Part shown: positions 44,333 to 52,617 of the stretch, in pieces
Position numbering within the stretch: the first letter of the stretch is position 1
How the letters are laid out: every line of letters starts with the position of its first letter
Source: Thiothrix sp.
Lineage (GTDB): Bacteria > Pseudomonadota > Gammaproteobacteria > Thiotrichales > Thiotrichaceae
Reading direction: 5' to 3'
DNA: 64,000 nucleotides
Assembly: GCA_008015155.1 (NCBI GenBank)
Contig: SSFA01000024.1
Coordinates: 122,290 to 186,289 of the forward strand
Program-made: the position numbers and the translations under genes
Notes under the pieces: model-generated
Database searches by the model: none
What the model was told of the DNA's origin: nothing
Seen by the model: the letters and a program-made list of their open reading frames with translations, nothing else

Positions 44333-45523
44333 TCAATACAACATCCCAAACATCCACAATGGCACACGCCTTCCATCTCCTACCACTATATCATCTAGCG
44401 CTGCATAACTTTGAGCTTGCCCTTTGAGCTGTTTTAAACTTTTATTCGCGCCGCCAATCTCGAAAACCCACTGCTCATCCACACTAAAATCACCTTGATC
44501 GTGGTAATGCACTTGATGCTGATAACTTAATTGAGAAACAAAAAAGGTTTCGCGTAAAGAGCCACTATTAGGTGCGGCGCACAGCACCTGAAAGAGATTG
44601 GCATTATCCAATAGTAATTTATCTGGTTTATTTACTGTACGCATACCCGAACCTGCTCGCACGATATGAATAAGGCTGCCTGCTTGCATGCGCTCCAAAT
44701 ATTTCGCTAAAGTCGCCCATGATATACCAACCGCTGCACTGAGTTTAGAAATATTCAACTCTACTGGATCGGTGCTACACAGCATATAGAGCAGCTTTTT
44801 TAATTTATCGAGCTTGCTAGTTTCAATCGAATAAATACCTGCTAAATCAGAATCTATGGTTTGATTAATGACTTCTAATAGTTTGCGTGGGTAATTATCC
44901 AAAGACTCACGATAAAATGGATAAGCGCCATAATTTAAGTATTTTTTAAACTGCTCAATCGGACGAACTTGGCGCATGATTTGCTGCGCAAGATTCACAT
45001 GCTGGTCTAATAATTCCGGCAAGCTCACAGCAGCAAAGTGCTGACCTGTCTCAATCTCCATAAATTCACGCAAGGATAAAACCGGCAAGTGGTAGACCAC
45101 CGCACGGCGTGATAAATCGCCTAACTCATGTTCAATGCGTAAGGCTGACGAACCTGAAAAGATCACTTGCAAGTCAAAGGTGTCACGAATGGCTTTGAGG
45201 TGAGCCGCAAAATTTTTGCTCTTGTGAATTTCGTCTAATAATAATAATTGCCCGCCTTCTTGGTAGAAGGTTTGGGCTAGCTCATACAAACTCACATCAA
45301 CCATCGCAGGATGGTCACAGGCAATATACAAAATCCGTGCAGGTTCAAGACTAGAATTTGAGGCATGTTGTAGCAATAAAGTGGTTTTACCACAGCCTCG
45401 CGCGCCTTTAATACCAATCAAAGCTTCTTGGAAATCAATTTTTTGGAGCAAAAAACGCTGATAGCTTGGCTGTGGGCGAGCCAGAATAAAAGCTGATGCT
45501 TGGCGTAGGATGTTGGGGATCAT
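44333..45523 (-). CDS. AAA ATPase with DUF4143-like C-terminus
   Basis: A 396-residue protein: P-loop GARGCGKTTLLLQHA near residue 40, Walker B LLLDEIHKSKNFAAHLKAI and sensor VIFSGSSALRI, followed by LSRRAVVYHLPVLSLREF. The C-terminal third (winged-helix-like NISKLSAAVGISWATLAKYLERM, then a nuclease-like WVFEIGGANKSLKQLKGQAQSYAALDD) matches the AAA_14/DUF4143 architecture. These proteins are common on accessory DNA, and their function is not established. It stands alone, with an AT-rich gap of about 215 bases on its 3' side. Confidence 0.85.
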   Translation of the reverse strand: MIPNILRQASAFILARPQPSYQRFLLQKIDFQEALIGIKGARGCGKTTLLLQHASNSSLEPARILYIACDHPAMVDVSLYELAQTFYQEGGQLLLLDEIHKSKNFAAHLKAIRDTFDLQVIFSGSSALRIEHELGDLSRRAVVYHLPVLSLREFMEIETGQHFAAVSLPELLDQHVNLAQQIMRQVRPIEQFKKYLNYGAYPFYRESLDNYPRKLLEVINQTIDSDLAGIYSIETSKLDKLKKLLYMLCSTDPVELNISKLSAAVGISWATLAKYLERMQAGSLIHIVRAGSGMRTVNKPDKLLLDNANLFQVLCAAPNSGSLRETFFVSQLSYQHQVHYHDQGDFSVDEQWVFEIGGANKSLKQLKGQAQSYAALDDIVVGDGRRVPLWMFGMLY

Positions 45524-45614
45524 AATTACATTTACTCCATAAGCTATGAAGTAGAGTTTAGAGCAAATTAGTTATTGTTAGTATTTCTATTTTATAGAAA
45601 ATTGGGTTTTCTTC

Positions 45615-46178
45615 TCATTTCATAAACTGATACAACTCCTCCACACTCACATCCAAACCTACTGACTCCAAGCGCACGCTTTGCCCTGTAGTAAAATACT
45701 CCATGTTCCACTCATTGCGTCGCCGATAAATCTCTACATAGGGTGAGTCTTGCGAACACAAGACATACTCTTGCAAGGCTGGAATGAGTCGATAGCCATT
45801 GAGCTTTTCAGCGCGATCTTTTTGCACCGTACTAACTGATAAGACTTCAATAATTAAACAAGGCGCTTTATTAACGTAAGTATCGCTTTCTTCCTCGCAG
45901 CTGACTTGCACATCAGGATAGTAAAAGCGCGTGTCGCCTAAGGTTTCGATCGCGACTTTCATATCGGATTGGAAGACTTGGCAGCGGGTATTGCTTAAAT
46001 GCGTATACAGTCGTGCAAACAATGCGCCCGAAAGCAGGTTGTGATTGCGGCTCGCGCCTGCCATCGCATAAACCAGCCCATTATTGTATTCGCAGCGCGT
46101 ACCCTCATCAGCACGGTCATTTTCTAGGCGCAAATAGTCATCAGGGGAAACATAGTTGGTTGGTGGTACTGTACCCAT
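45615..46178 (-). CDS. Uma2 family putative endonuclease
   Basis: A 187-residue PD-(D/E)XK-like protein: YVSPDDYLRLENDRADEGTRCEYNNGLVYAMAGASRNHN at the start, FYYPDVQVSCEEESDTYVNKAPCLIIEVLSVSTVQKD in the core (Asp, Glu of the active site), and LQEYVLCSQDSPYVEIYRR. Uma2 (DUF820) proteins are predicted nucleases, frequent in multicopy families. The start at 46178 has AAGGAT about 8 bases upstream; an alternative extends 9 codons. It follows the DUF5615 gene closely, so it may belong to the same unit. Confidence 0.85.
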   Translation of the reverse strand: MGTVPPTNYVSPDDYLRLENDRADEGTRCEYNNGLVYAMAGASRNHNLLSGALFARLYTHLSNTRCQVFQSDMKVAIETLGDTRFYYPDVQVSCEEESDTYVNKAPCLIIEVLSVSTVQKDRAEKLNGYRLIPALQEYVLCSQDSPYVEIYRRRNEWNMEYFTTGQSVRLESVGLDVSVEELYQFMK

Positions 46179-46208
46179 TAGAAAATATCCTTTTCTAACA
46201 ACCAACGT

Positions 46209-46529
46209 TTAAGGGATTCGCCGAATGTCGCCAGCAGTGGTTTGTTGAACAGCTTCATTTAGGACGGTTTCTAAATAAACCAAGTCTTGGAAACGATTAC
46301 TCACTGACCGAATGACTACTGTTCCAAAGCTTCGTTGCTTGAAGTTTTGTTGAAACTCTAAATTACCATCAATCGTAATAAAAACATTAATCTGTAATTC
46401 TTCTAGTTTAGCCAATAGTTCTTTATCTTTAGTTCCAGCTAAACCTAATTGAGGTACGGTTTTAGCATCGGCCTGCTGAATTAGCTTGGTTAAGCGTTTA
46501 GGTAGGCATTCATCAATGGCTATTTTCAT
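46209..46529 (-). CDS. DUF5615 PIN-like toxin component
   Basis: A 106-residue protein with the PIN-like acidic motif MKIAIDECLPKRLTKLI at the start and a second acidic region in VFITIDGNLEFQQN. DUF5615 proteins are small PIN-fold RNases paired with DUF433 antitoxins. The DUF433 gene lies 2 bases upstream on the same strand, so this forms a toxin-antitoxin unit. A Uma2 protein gene follows. Confidence 0.85.
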   Translation of the reverse strand: MKIAIDECLPKRLTKLIQQADAKTVPQLGLAGTKDKELLAKLEELQINVFITIDGNLEFQQNFKQRSFGTVVIRSVSNRFQDLVYLETVLNEAVQQTTAGDIRRIP

Positions 46530-46531
46530 GC

Positions 46532-46738
46532 TTAAGCTGCCATTTTTTCAAAAGCTACTTCCGCACCTTGTAAAACATGACGTACTTGCTCAAAGGAAAC
46601 CGTGGGAAAGTCTTCTAAAAAGTCCTTCACGCTATCACCAGCTAATAAATAGTCAAATAAGTTTCTAACGGGAACTCGCGTCTGACTAAAGACTAAGACT
46701 CCGCCTAAAACCTCTGGATTGCTACTGACCATCGACAT
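46532..46738 (-). CDS. DUF433 antitoxin
   Basis: A 68-residue helix-turn-helix protein with the DUF433 motif: GGVLVFSQTRVPVRNLFDYLLAGDSVKDFLEDFPTVSFEQVRHVL. It is the antitoxin/DNA-binding partner of DUF5615. A ribosome site AAGGTAA lies 9 bases before the ATG. First gene of a two- or three-gene operon. Confidence 0.85.
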   Translation of the reverse strand: MSMVSSNPEVLGGVLVFSQTRVPVRNLFDYLLAGDSVKDFLEDFPTVSFEQVRHVLQGAEVAFEKMAA

Positions 46739-46894
46739 ACTGAGTTACCTTAAAGAAAAGGGTAGTTAGTGATTATATCAAAGATAGATAAGTGTTTAGA
46801 CCTAGTATTAGTGATTTATAGACAAAGCCGCTAGAATAGCTCCCCATCTTCAACTCCCAACAACTAGACCTGCAATCTGGTTAAGGAACTCAAC

Positions 46895-48250
46895 ATGAAA
46901 AAGCCTGAGCTACTCGCGCCTGCGGGTACCTTAAAAAATATGCGCTACGCCTTTGCGTATGGAGCCGATGCGGTGTATGCGGGGCAACCACGCTACAGCC
47001 TGCGTGTGCGGAATAACGATTTCCAAAACGACGTACTTGCCACTGGCATTGCGGAGGCACATGCGCTAGGCAAGCAGTTTTTCGTTGCTGCGAACACTAT
47101 GCCGCACAATACCAAAGTCAAAACCTTCATTCGTGATCTCGAACCTGTGGTACAGATGAAACCGGATGCCTTTATTATGGCCGATCCGGGGTTAATTATG
47201 ATGGCGCGCGAAACGTGGCCGGATTTAACCATTCATTTATCGGTGCAAATGAATACCGTGAATTATGCCAGCGTAAAGTTTTGGCAAAAAATGGGCGTGA
47301 AACGCATTATTTTATCGCGCGAATTATCCCTCGATGAAATTGCCGAAATTCGCCAAGAATGCCCTGAGATGGAATTAGAAGTCTTTGTGCATGGCGCTTT
47401 GTGTATTGCGTATTCTGGGCGCTGTTTATTATCCGGTTATTTTAATCACCGCGACCCAAATCAAGGCACTTGCACCAATTCTTGCCGCTGGGATTATAAA
47501 ACCTCTGAAGCAGCTGAAACGCCTGATGGCACGATTGTGCCACGCGAAGCTGTATTATCGATGGACGTGTTTAATCAAGTCGCCAAAACCGCCGATTGTG
47601 GTAATCAACAGCGCCATCCTTTAGCGGATCGGGTATATTTTTTGGAAGAAGCCAGTCGTCCGGGCGAATTATTGCCGGTTATGGAAGATGAGCACGGCAC
47701 GTATATTATGAATTCCAAAGACTTACGCGCGATTGAGCATGTGCAGCGCTTGTGTGAAATTGGTGTAGATAGCTTAAAAATTGAAGGTCGCACCAAATCG
47801 CATTATTACGCGGCCCGTACTGCGCAAGCCTATCGCCAAGCGATTGATGATGCAGTAGCGGGCAAACCCTTTGATGAAAAGTTATTGGGGGTTTTAGAGA
47901 ATCTTGCCAATCGTGGTTATACCGATGGTTTCTATGAGCGCCACCATACCCACGAATATCAAAACTACATGCAAGGTGCTTCCATGAGCCACCAGCAGCA
48001 ATTCGTGGGCGAAATGACCAGCTACGATGCGGCGAGCGGTTGGATGGATATTGAGGTGAAAAACCGATTTGGGGTGGGCGATCGTTTAGAGCTGATCGTG
48101 TCGAATGGTAACAATCAAGAAATCTGGCTAGAAGCGATGCGCAATAAGCACGGCGAACCGATTGAACTCGCACCGGGGAGCGGGCATTTTGTGAAGATTC
48201 CGGTGCCGAATTTGCATACCGATAAGGTGTTGATTAGTCGGTTTATCTAA
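46895..48250 (+). CDS. trhP: tRNA uridine-34 hydroxylation protein TrhP (U32 family, YegQ)
   Basis: A 451-residue U32-family protein. LLAPAGTLKNMRYAFAYGADAVYAGQPRYSLRVRNNDF at the N-terminus is the TrhP/YegQ start. CLLSGYFNHRDPNQGTCTNSCRWDY holds conserved Cys residues likely to bind an Fe-S cluster, and SLKIEGRTKSHYYAARTAQAYR is the core of the U32 signature. TrhP makes 5-hydroxyuridine at position 34 of tRNAs with prephenate as co-substrate. The length matches the E. coli protein. Ribosome site AAGGA before ATG. Confidence 0.93.
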   Translation: MKKPELLAPAGTLKNMRYAFAYGADAVYAGQPRYSLRVRNNDFQNDVLATGIAEAHALGKQFFVAANTMPHNTKVKTFIRDLEPVVQMKPDAFIMADPGLIMMARETWPDLTIHLSVQMNTVNYASVKFWQKMGVKRIILSRELSLDEIAEIRQECPEMELEVFVHGALCIAYSGRCLLSGYFNHRDPNQGTCTNSCRWDYKTSEAAETPDGTIVPREAVLSMDVFNQVAKTADCGNQQRHPLADRVYFLEEASRPGELLPVMEDEHGTYIMNSKDLRAIEHVQRLCEIGVDSLKIEGRTKSHYYAARTAQAYRQAIDDAVAGKPFDEKLLGVLENLANRGYTDGFYERHHTHEYQNYMQGASMSHQQQFVGEMTSYDAASGWMDIEVKNRFGVGDRLELIVSNGNNQEIWLEAMRNKHGEPIELAPGSGHFVKIPVPNLHTDKVLISRFI

Positions 48251-48252
48251 AT

Positions 48253-48273
48253 AAGCCTTAGTGATAAGGGCTT
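48253..48273. terminator. hairpin between trhP and the DeoR regulator (possible terminator)
   Basis: AAGCCTTA at 48253-48260 pairs with TAAGGGCTT at 48265-48273, leaving one bulged G and a GTGA tetraloop. It lies between two convergent stop codons. Without a T-run it is a weak candidate for a bidirectional terminator. Confidence 0.4.
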
Positions 48274-48278
48274 AAATA

Positions 48279-49034
48279 CTAAGCTCTTATTACAGTAACT
48301 CCCGCTGTTTCGTAGCTAGTTAACACTGCCTCAGCCACTTGGTTATTGACCAGCAAACTACTGACTGCGTTGAGTGCACAGATCCTGTAAGGTGAAACCT
48401 TATCCAGTTTTTCTGACGAAGCGAGAACTATAGTTTCTGCTGCTTGTTGGCTAATTGCTCGCTTCATGGTGGCTTCTTCTAAATCCCCAGTCGTTAGACC
48501 GTAGCTGCTATGCACACCTGTCACACCCATAAAATAGAGGTCAACACGCAAGTTATGGATCGTTTCTAAGGCGCTTGCACCTACAGTGACAATTGAATGC
48601 TTAAATAACTTGCCACCAATCAAAATAACCTCGATCTGTGGAAAATCGACTAAACCTAAAGCAATCGAAGGGCTATGTGTCACCACAGTAAGTTTTAAAG
48701 TTTTTGGTAATTGCTGCACCACTTGCTGTGTGGTAGTACCACCATCTAAAAAAATAGTTTGCTCTTCTTGAATGAGTTTAATGGCTGCTTGAGCAATCTG
48801 GGTCTTTTCTTCAGTAGCAATATTTAAGCGTGTATTGAAATCACCCACAGCAGGGGAGATAGGTAAGGCTCCACCATGCACACGTTGGACGAGACCTGCT
48901 TTAGCTAATTCACGTAAATCGCGGCGAATCGTATCCTCAGAAACCGCTAATTGCTGCGCAATCACTTTAGCGATGACTTGCCCTTGGCTTTGCAAGCTAG
49001 CTAATAAGTATTGGTGACGTTGCTTAGTTAACAT
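48279..49034 (-). CDS. DeoR/GlpR family transcriptional regulator
   Basis: A 251-residue repressor. N-terminal winged helix KQRHQYLLASLQSQGQVIAKVIAQQLAVSEDTIRRDLRELAKAGLVQRVHGG is the DeoR signature. The C-terminal DeoRC domain follows, with LDGGTTTQQV and the VTGVHSSYGLTT loop that bind phosphosugars in relatives. The start at 49034 (MLTKQ) excludes a 52-codon AT-rich upstream extension containing operator repeats. The divergent nudK gene suggests a nucleotide-sugar or sugar-phosphate signal. Confidence 0.9.
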   Translation of the reverse strand: MLTKQRHQYLLASLQSQGQVIAKVIAQQLAVSEDTIRRDLRELAKAGLVQRVHGGALPISPAVGDFNTRLNIATEEKTQIAQAAIKLIQEEQTIFLDGGTTTQQVVQQLPKTLKLTVVTHSPSIALGLVDFPQIEVILIGGKLFKHSIVTVGASALETIHNLRVDLYFMGVTGVHSSYGLTTGDLEEATMKRAISQQAAETIVLASSEKLDKVSPYRICALNAVSSLLVNNQVAEAVLTSYETAGVTVIRA

Positions 49035-49036
49035 AG

Positions 49037-49056
49037 TGCATGAATTTTCTTGAATT
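49037..49056. promoter_or_regulatory. DeoR operator repeat 1
   Basis: The 20-bp TGCATGAATTTTCTTGAATT immediately precedes the regulator's start codon. It recurs with one change at 49078-49097, 41 bp away (about four helical turns). The -35 box of the nudK promoter lies within it. Confidence 0.65.
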
Positions 49057-49078
49057 GGTAGATTTAAAACGGAATAAT
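49050..49078 (+). promoter_or_regulatory. sigma-70 promoter of nudK
   Basis: TTGAAT at 49050-49055, a 17-bp spacer, and AATAAT at 49073-49078. Transcription would start near 49085, inside operator repeat 2, and 35 bases before the GTG start codon of nudK. Confidence 0.6.
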
Positions 49079-49097
49079 GCACGAATTTTCTTGAATT
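49078..49097. promoter_or_regulatory. DeoR operator repeat 2
   Basis: TGCACGAATTTTCTTGAATT matches repeat 1 at 19 of 20 positions. It covers the predicted start of nudK transcription, so binding here would block the promoter. Confidence 0.65.
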
Positions 49098-49119
49098 ATC
49101 CAGCCATAAGGAAATCATC

Positions 49120-49698
49120 GTGAATGAACGTGTAAAAATCCATAAGATCGAAGTACTCTCAGATAATTGGTATATCTTGCGTAAAGCCACGTTTGACTAC
49201 TTACGCAATAACGGTGAATGGCAGACGCAAAGTCGTGAGGTTTATGATCGTGGCAATGGGGCGACGATTCTGTTGTATAACTTAGCGCAGCAAACGGTAG
49301 TACTAACGCGGCAATTTCGTTTTCCAGCTTTTACAAATGGCTTGGAGAGTGGCCTCTTGATTGAAACTGCTGCTGGCTTATTAGATAGCGCTAGCCCTGA
49401 AGAACGAATTCGCTTGGAGGCTGAAGAGGAAACCGGCTATCAAGTACAGGCGATTCAGAAAGTCTTTGAAGCCTATATGAGCCCAGGTTCAGTGACTGAA
49501 AAATTGTATTTTTATGTAGCAGAGTACCAGCCCAAGGATAAGTTAGCGGCAGGGGGCGGTTTAGAAAGTGAGGGCGAGGATATTGAAGTTTTGGAACTGC
49601 CTTTTAAACAAGCGCTTGAGATGATGAAAACTGGCGAAATTCAAGACGCGAAAACAATCATCTTATTGCAGCATGCTGCTTTGCATCTCTTTATTTAA
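49120..49698 (+). CDS. nudK: Nudix hydrolase, GDP-mannose pyrophosphatase NudK-like
   Basis: A 192-residue Nudix enzyme closely resembling NudK: KIHKIEVLSDNWYILRK, SREVYDRGNGATILLYN, the Nudix box AAGLLDSASPEERIRLEAEEETGY (G-x5-E-x7-hydrophilic-E-x2-E-E-x-G), YMSPGSVTEKLYFYVAEY and EDIEVLELPFKQALEM. NudK hydrolyses GDP-mannose and related nucleotide sugars. It starts with GTG, supported by AAGGAA 7 bases upstream, and is divergent from a DeoR regulator gene with shared repeats between. Confidence 0.9.
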   Translation: MNERVKIHKIEVLSDNWYILRKATFDYLRNNGEWQTQSREVYDRGNGATILLYNLAQQTVVLTRQFRFPAFTNGLESGLLIETAAGLLDSASPEERIRLEAEEETGYQVQAIQKVFEAYMSPGSVTEKLYFYVAEYQPKDKLAAGGGLESEGEDIEVLELPFKQALEMMKTGEIQDAKTIILLQHAALHLFI

Positions 49699-49700
49699 GC

Positions 49701-49720
49701 CGCCTAACAGGCGTAGTTTT
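49701..49720 (+). terminator. weak terminator after nudK
   Basis: CGCCT at 49701-49705 pairs with AGGCG at 49709-49713 around three bases and is followed by TAGTTTT. The stem is short, so termination strength is doubtful. Confidence 0.4.
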
Positions 49721-49816
49721 AGCAACTATACCGAAAAAATATTTAGTTGCTATGATCTACTGGTTTTGTGCTAAATAGCTCATTCATGTAATTAAAAAAA
49801 TAGTGAGGCTAGATTA

Positions 49817-50608
49817 ATGAGTAGCATGGATATAGTGGATTATCAAATCTTTGGAGCGGATTCTCAATATGTGGAAATTGAGCTAGATCCGGGTGAGGCA
49901 GCCGTGGGTGAGGCTGGTGCGATGCTCTATATGGAGCAGGATATTGTAATGGAAACCATCTTTGGTGATGGTTCCGCCTCCACGCAAGCTCAAGGTTTTT
50001 TCGGTAAATTGATGAAAGCAGGCGGACGCTTAGTCACTGGTGAATCGCTATTTACCACGGTGTATATGCATCAGGGCAAGATGTGGAAGCGCAAAGTAGC
50101 CTTTGCAGCACCTTACCAAGGGCAAATCGTACCCATGCCTTTAAACCAATTGGGGGGTGAGCTAATCTGTCAGCGAGATTCCTTCCTGTGCGCCGCGAAA
50201 GGTGTGTCTTTAAGTATCGCTTTCCAGAAGAAAATTGGTACCGGCCTATTCGGTGGTGAAGGCTTCATTATGCAGCGTTTGCAAGGTGATGGCTTAGCCT
50301 TCATTCATGCTGGTGGGAGTTTGATTGAACGAACCTTACGCCCCGGCGAAAAACTACGTGTAGACACAGGTTGCTTGGCTGCGCTCATGCCCAGCGTTGA
50401 TTATGATATTGAATATGTAGGTGGCTTAAAGACTGCTTTCTTCGGTGGTGAGGGCTTATTTTTTGCTAGTTTAACTGGCCCCGGTAAAGTTTGGTTGCAG
50501 TCTTTGCCTTTATCGCGTTTAGCCAATCGCATTGTTCGTGCTGCACCTGGTGGTACGGGTGAAACTTCTGTCTTAGGCGGTTTAGGGAGCTTTTTTGGAG
50601 ACAATTAG
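49817..50608 (+). CDS. AIM24/TIGR00266 family protein
   Basis: A 263-residue beta-rich protein. The family pattern is [32 protein letters not shown] at the start, repeated Gly-rich strands ([43 protein letters not shown]) and [31 protein letters not shown] near the end. The function in bacteria is not known. Its stop overlaps the start of the M48 protease gene by one base (TAGTG), so the two are coupled. Confidence 0.88.
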   Translation: MSSMDIVDYQIFGADSQYVEIELDPGEAAVGEAGAMLYMEQDIVMETIFGDGSASTQAQGFFGKLMKAGGRLVTGESLFTTVYMHQGKMWKRKVAFAAPYQGQIVPMPLNQLGGELICQRDSFLCAAKGVSLSIAFQKKIGTGLFGGEGFIMQRLQGDGLAFIHAGGSLIERTLRPGEKLRVDTGCLAALMPSVDYDIEYVGGLKTAFFGGEGLFFASLTGPGKVWLQSLPLSRLANRIVRAAPGGTGETSVLGGLGSFFGDN

Positions 50609-51750
50609 TGAGTACTAATCAGGTAGTGGTGCGTGGACGGTTCTATTCACCGGCAAACCCAGCTCAAGGTGAGGCTATTACTGCTTATAGTGAAGCTAGC
50701 GATTTGGTAATTGCTGCTTTGCAAAATAACGGAGCTGACCTACGCCTACCTTTAGTTGCTTTAAAACCTCGGTACGGTGGTTTTAATCGTGAGCAAGTGT
50801 ATTTCGATTGGAAGTCAGCCCAAGGTGAGGCCTGCTCTGTTTGCTTTAGTGCCAAAGATGCAGAATTGCTTATGGCTCAAGCCCAAGCTACAGCTACTCA
50901 GCCATATCAGCAAGTGCGCCGTGAGCAAACCAAACGCAAGCGACGTTCCACTATTGGCTTGGGACTGTTGGCGCTCTATTTGATTTTACCTTTTTTACTT
51001 TTACTCATACTGCTGTGGAAATCGCACCAAATCGCTGCTTGGGTTGCCGGTTATGTCTCCATCGAACAAGAGCAGGCTCTCGGGGAAATGGTGTTTGCTA
51101 ATGCCACGGATGGGATGAAATTACGCCAGACTGGTTATGATTATGAAGTGCTCAAAAGTATTGGTGAACGTTTAACCCAAGGTTCTGTTTATGACTATCA
51201 TTGGTATCTTGCGGATACGGAGGAGATCAATGCTTTTGCTGTGCCCGGTGGTTATGTGGTGGCGAATACTGGATTGCTAAAAGCGGCCGATTCAGCGGAA
51301 GAGGTAGCAGGTGTACTTGCACATGAGGTACAACATGTGGAGCAGCGGCATACCCTCGAAGACATCATTTACAGTTTAGGTTGGCAAGCTTCGATCGCTT
51401 TAATAGCAGGGGATGTTTCCTCACTTTGGATTACGCAAGCAGCCACACAATTGACTAGTCTAAAATTTAGTCGTGAGTTAGAAACAGAAGCTGATATAAA
51501 AGGGCTAGAGGCTCTACATAAAGCGAATATTGCTCCGCAGGGTTTAGTCACCTTTTTTGAAAAACTAGCGGAGAGCGAGGAAGGCTTAGATAGCTTGACT
51601 TTCTTATCTACCCATCCCGCTTCAGACCAACGTAGCGCTAACCTAAAAAAAGCGATTCAACAGCAAACTAACTGGACTACCCTAGCATTGCCCTATGATT
51701 GGCCTAAGGTGAAAGCAGCAGTAGAGCAGAACAAGCACACAATTAAATAA
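50608..51750 (+). CDS. M48 family metallopeptidase, membrane-anchored
   Basis: A 380-residue protein. An N-terminal soluble part of ~105 residues with no recognised domain is followed by a basic stretch and one transmembrane helix (about 115-137), then an M48 peptidase domain: zinc motif HEVQH at 239-243 and the third ligand Glu in RELETEADIKGLEAL. AFAVPGGYVVANTGLL is the typical M48 substrate-groove strand. It probably degrades misfolded or surplus envelope proteins. The N-terminal part looks like it may share a role with the upstream AIM24 protein. Starts with GTG, GGAG 8 bases upstream. Confidence 0.88.
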   Translation: MSTNQVVVRGRFYSPANPAQGEAITAYSEASDLVIAALQNNGADLRLPLVALKPRYGGFNREQVYFDWKSAQGEACSVCFSAKDAELLMAQAQATATQPYQQVRREQTKRKRRSTIGLGLLALYLILPFLLLLILLWKSHQIAAWVAGYVSIEQEQALGEMVFANATDGMKLRQTGYDYEVLKSIGERLTQGSVYDYHWYLADTEEINAFAVPGGYVVANTGLLKAADSAEEVAGVLAHEVQHVEQRHTLEDIIYSLGWQASIALIAGDVSSLWITQAATQLTSLKFSRELETEADIKGLEALHKANIAPQGLVTFFEKLAESEEGLDSLTFLSTHPASDQRSANLKKAIQQQTNWTTLALPYDWPKVKAAVEQNKHTIK

Positions 51751-51804
51751 TGTCTTGTTAGGTCAAAGGAACTTGAGGAATAGCCTTAAGCGAGGAGGCA
51801 GTAG

Positions 51805-52596
51805 TTGAGTACACGAATTGCTTTGGCGCAATGCGCGCCTATGCCTAATCAGCAGCAAGCGCTGGCTTATTTAGAACAGTTATTAAAACAGGCTAAAGCG
51901 CAACAAGTACAGTTAGTAGTCTTGCCGGAAATGTTCTTAACTGGCTACAACATAGGCGTTGATGCAGTACAAGCTCAAGCTTTAGATTTAGCAGCTAAGG
52001 GTTTAGCACAGGTTCAAGCCCTAGTAGCGCGCTACCAAGTCGCTTTAGTGGTAGGCTTTCCAGAGTGCGACCAGCAGTCTATTTTTAATTCGGTGGCTTT
52101 CTTGGGTGAGCAAGGGCAGATTCTGAGTATCTATCGGAAAACTCATCTCTATGGCTCAGTTGATCAGTCGCAATTTAGGGCTGGCTGTAGTTTAGGCACA
52201 GTGTTTACTTGGCAAGGCTGGCAATGTGCACTGGCGATTTGTTATGACATTGAATTCCCTGAGGTGGCACGTAGCTATGCTTTGCAAGGCGCTGAACTGT
52301 TATTAGTGCCCACTGCTAATATGCAGCCGTTTGAATTAGTTTGCTGCCACACTATTCCGAGTCGTGCCGCCGAAAATACCATTTACTTAGCCTATGCCAA
52401 TTATGTTGGGTCTGAAGCTGAATTTAACTATTGTGGTTTGTCCTGTATGTGTGATCCACAAGGGCAAGTGTTAGCACGAGCTAGCCGCGATCAGCCAGAG
52501 CTTTTAATCGCTGAGCTAGAGCCAGCCCTATTGAAAGCGGCACGGGAAGCTTTACCTTATTTAACAGATCGCCGCCCCCATTTATATCAATACTAA
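51805..52596 (+). CDS. davA: carbon-nitrogen hydrolase, probable 5-aminovaleramidase DavA
   Basis: A 263-residue nitrilase-superfamily amidase with the catalytic triad E42 (VVLPEMFLTGYN), K112 (YRKTHLYG) and C146 (AICYDIEFPE). It directly precedes the lysine 2-monooxygenase gene, so its likely substrate is 5-aminovaleramide, giving 5-aminovalerate and ammonia. This assignment rests on context. The start codon is TTG at 51805 with GAGGAGG 6-8 bases upstream. The davB ATG is 21 bases after its stop. Confidence 0.85.
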   Translation: MSTRIALAQCAPMPNQQQALAYLEQLLKQAKAQQVQLVVLPEMFLTGYNIGVDAVQAQALDLAAKGLAQVQALVARYQVALVVGFPECDQQSIFNSVAFLGEQGQILSIYRKTHLYGSVDQSQFRAGCSLGTVFTWQGWQCALAICYDIEFPEVARSYALQGAELLLVPTANMQPFELVCCHTIPSRAAENTIYLAYANYVGSEAEFNYCGLSCMCDPQGQVLARASRDQPELLIAELEPALLKAAREALPYLTDRRPHLYQY

Positions 52597-52617
52597 GAAT
52601 GCTTTAAGGAATCTAAA

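Noticed and set aside
47706..48173. 155-codon minus-strand frame opposite trhP
   Set aside because: Antisense to the conserved U32 domain; the product has a low-information Arg/Ser/His-rich composition.
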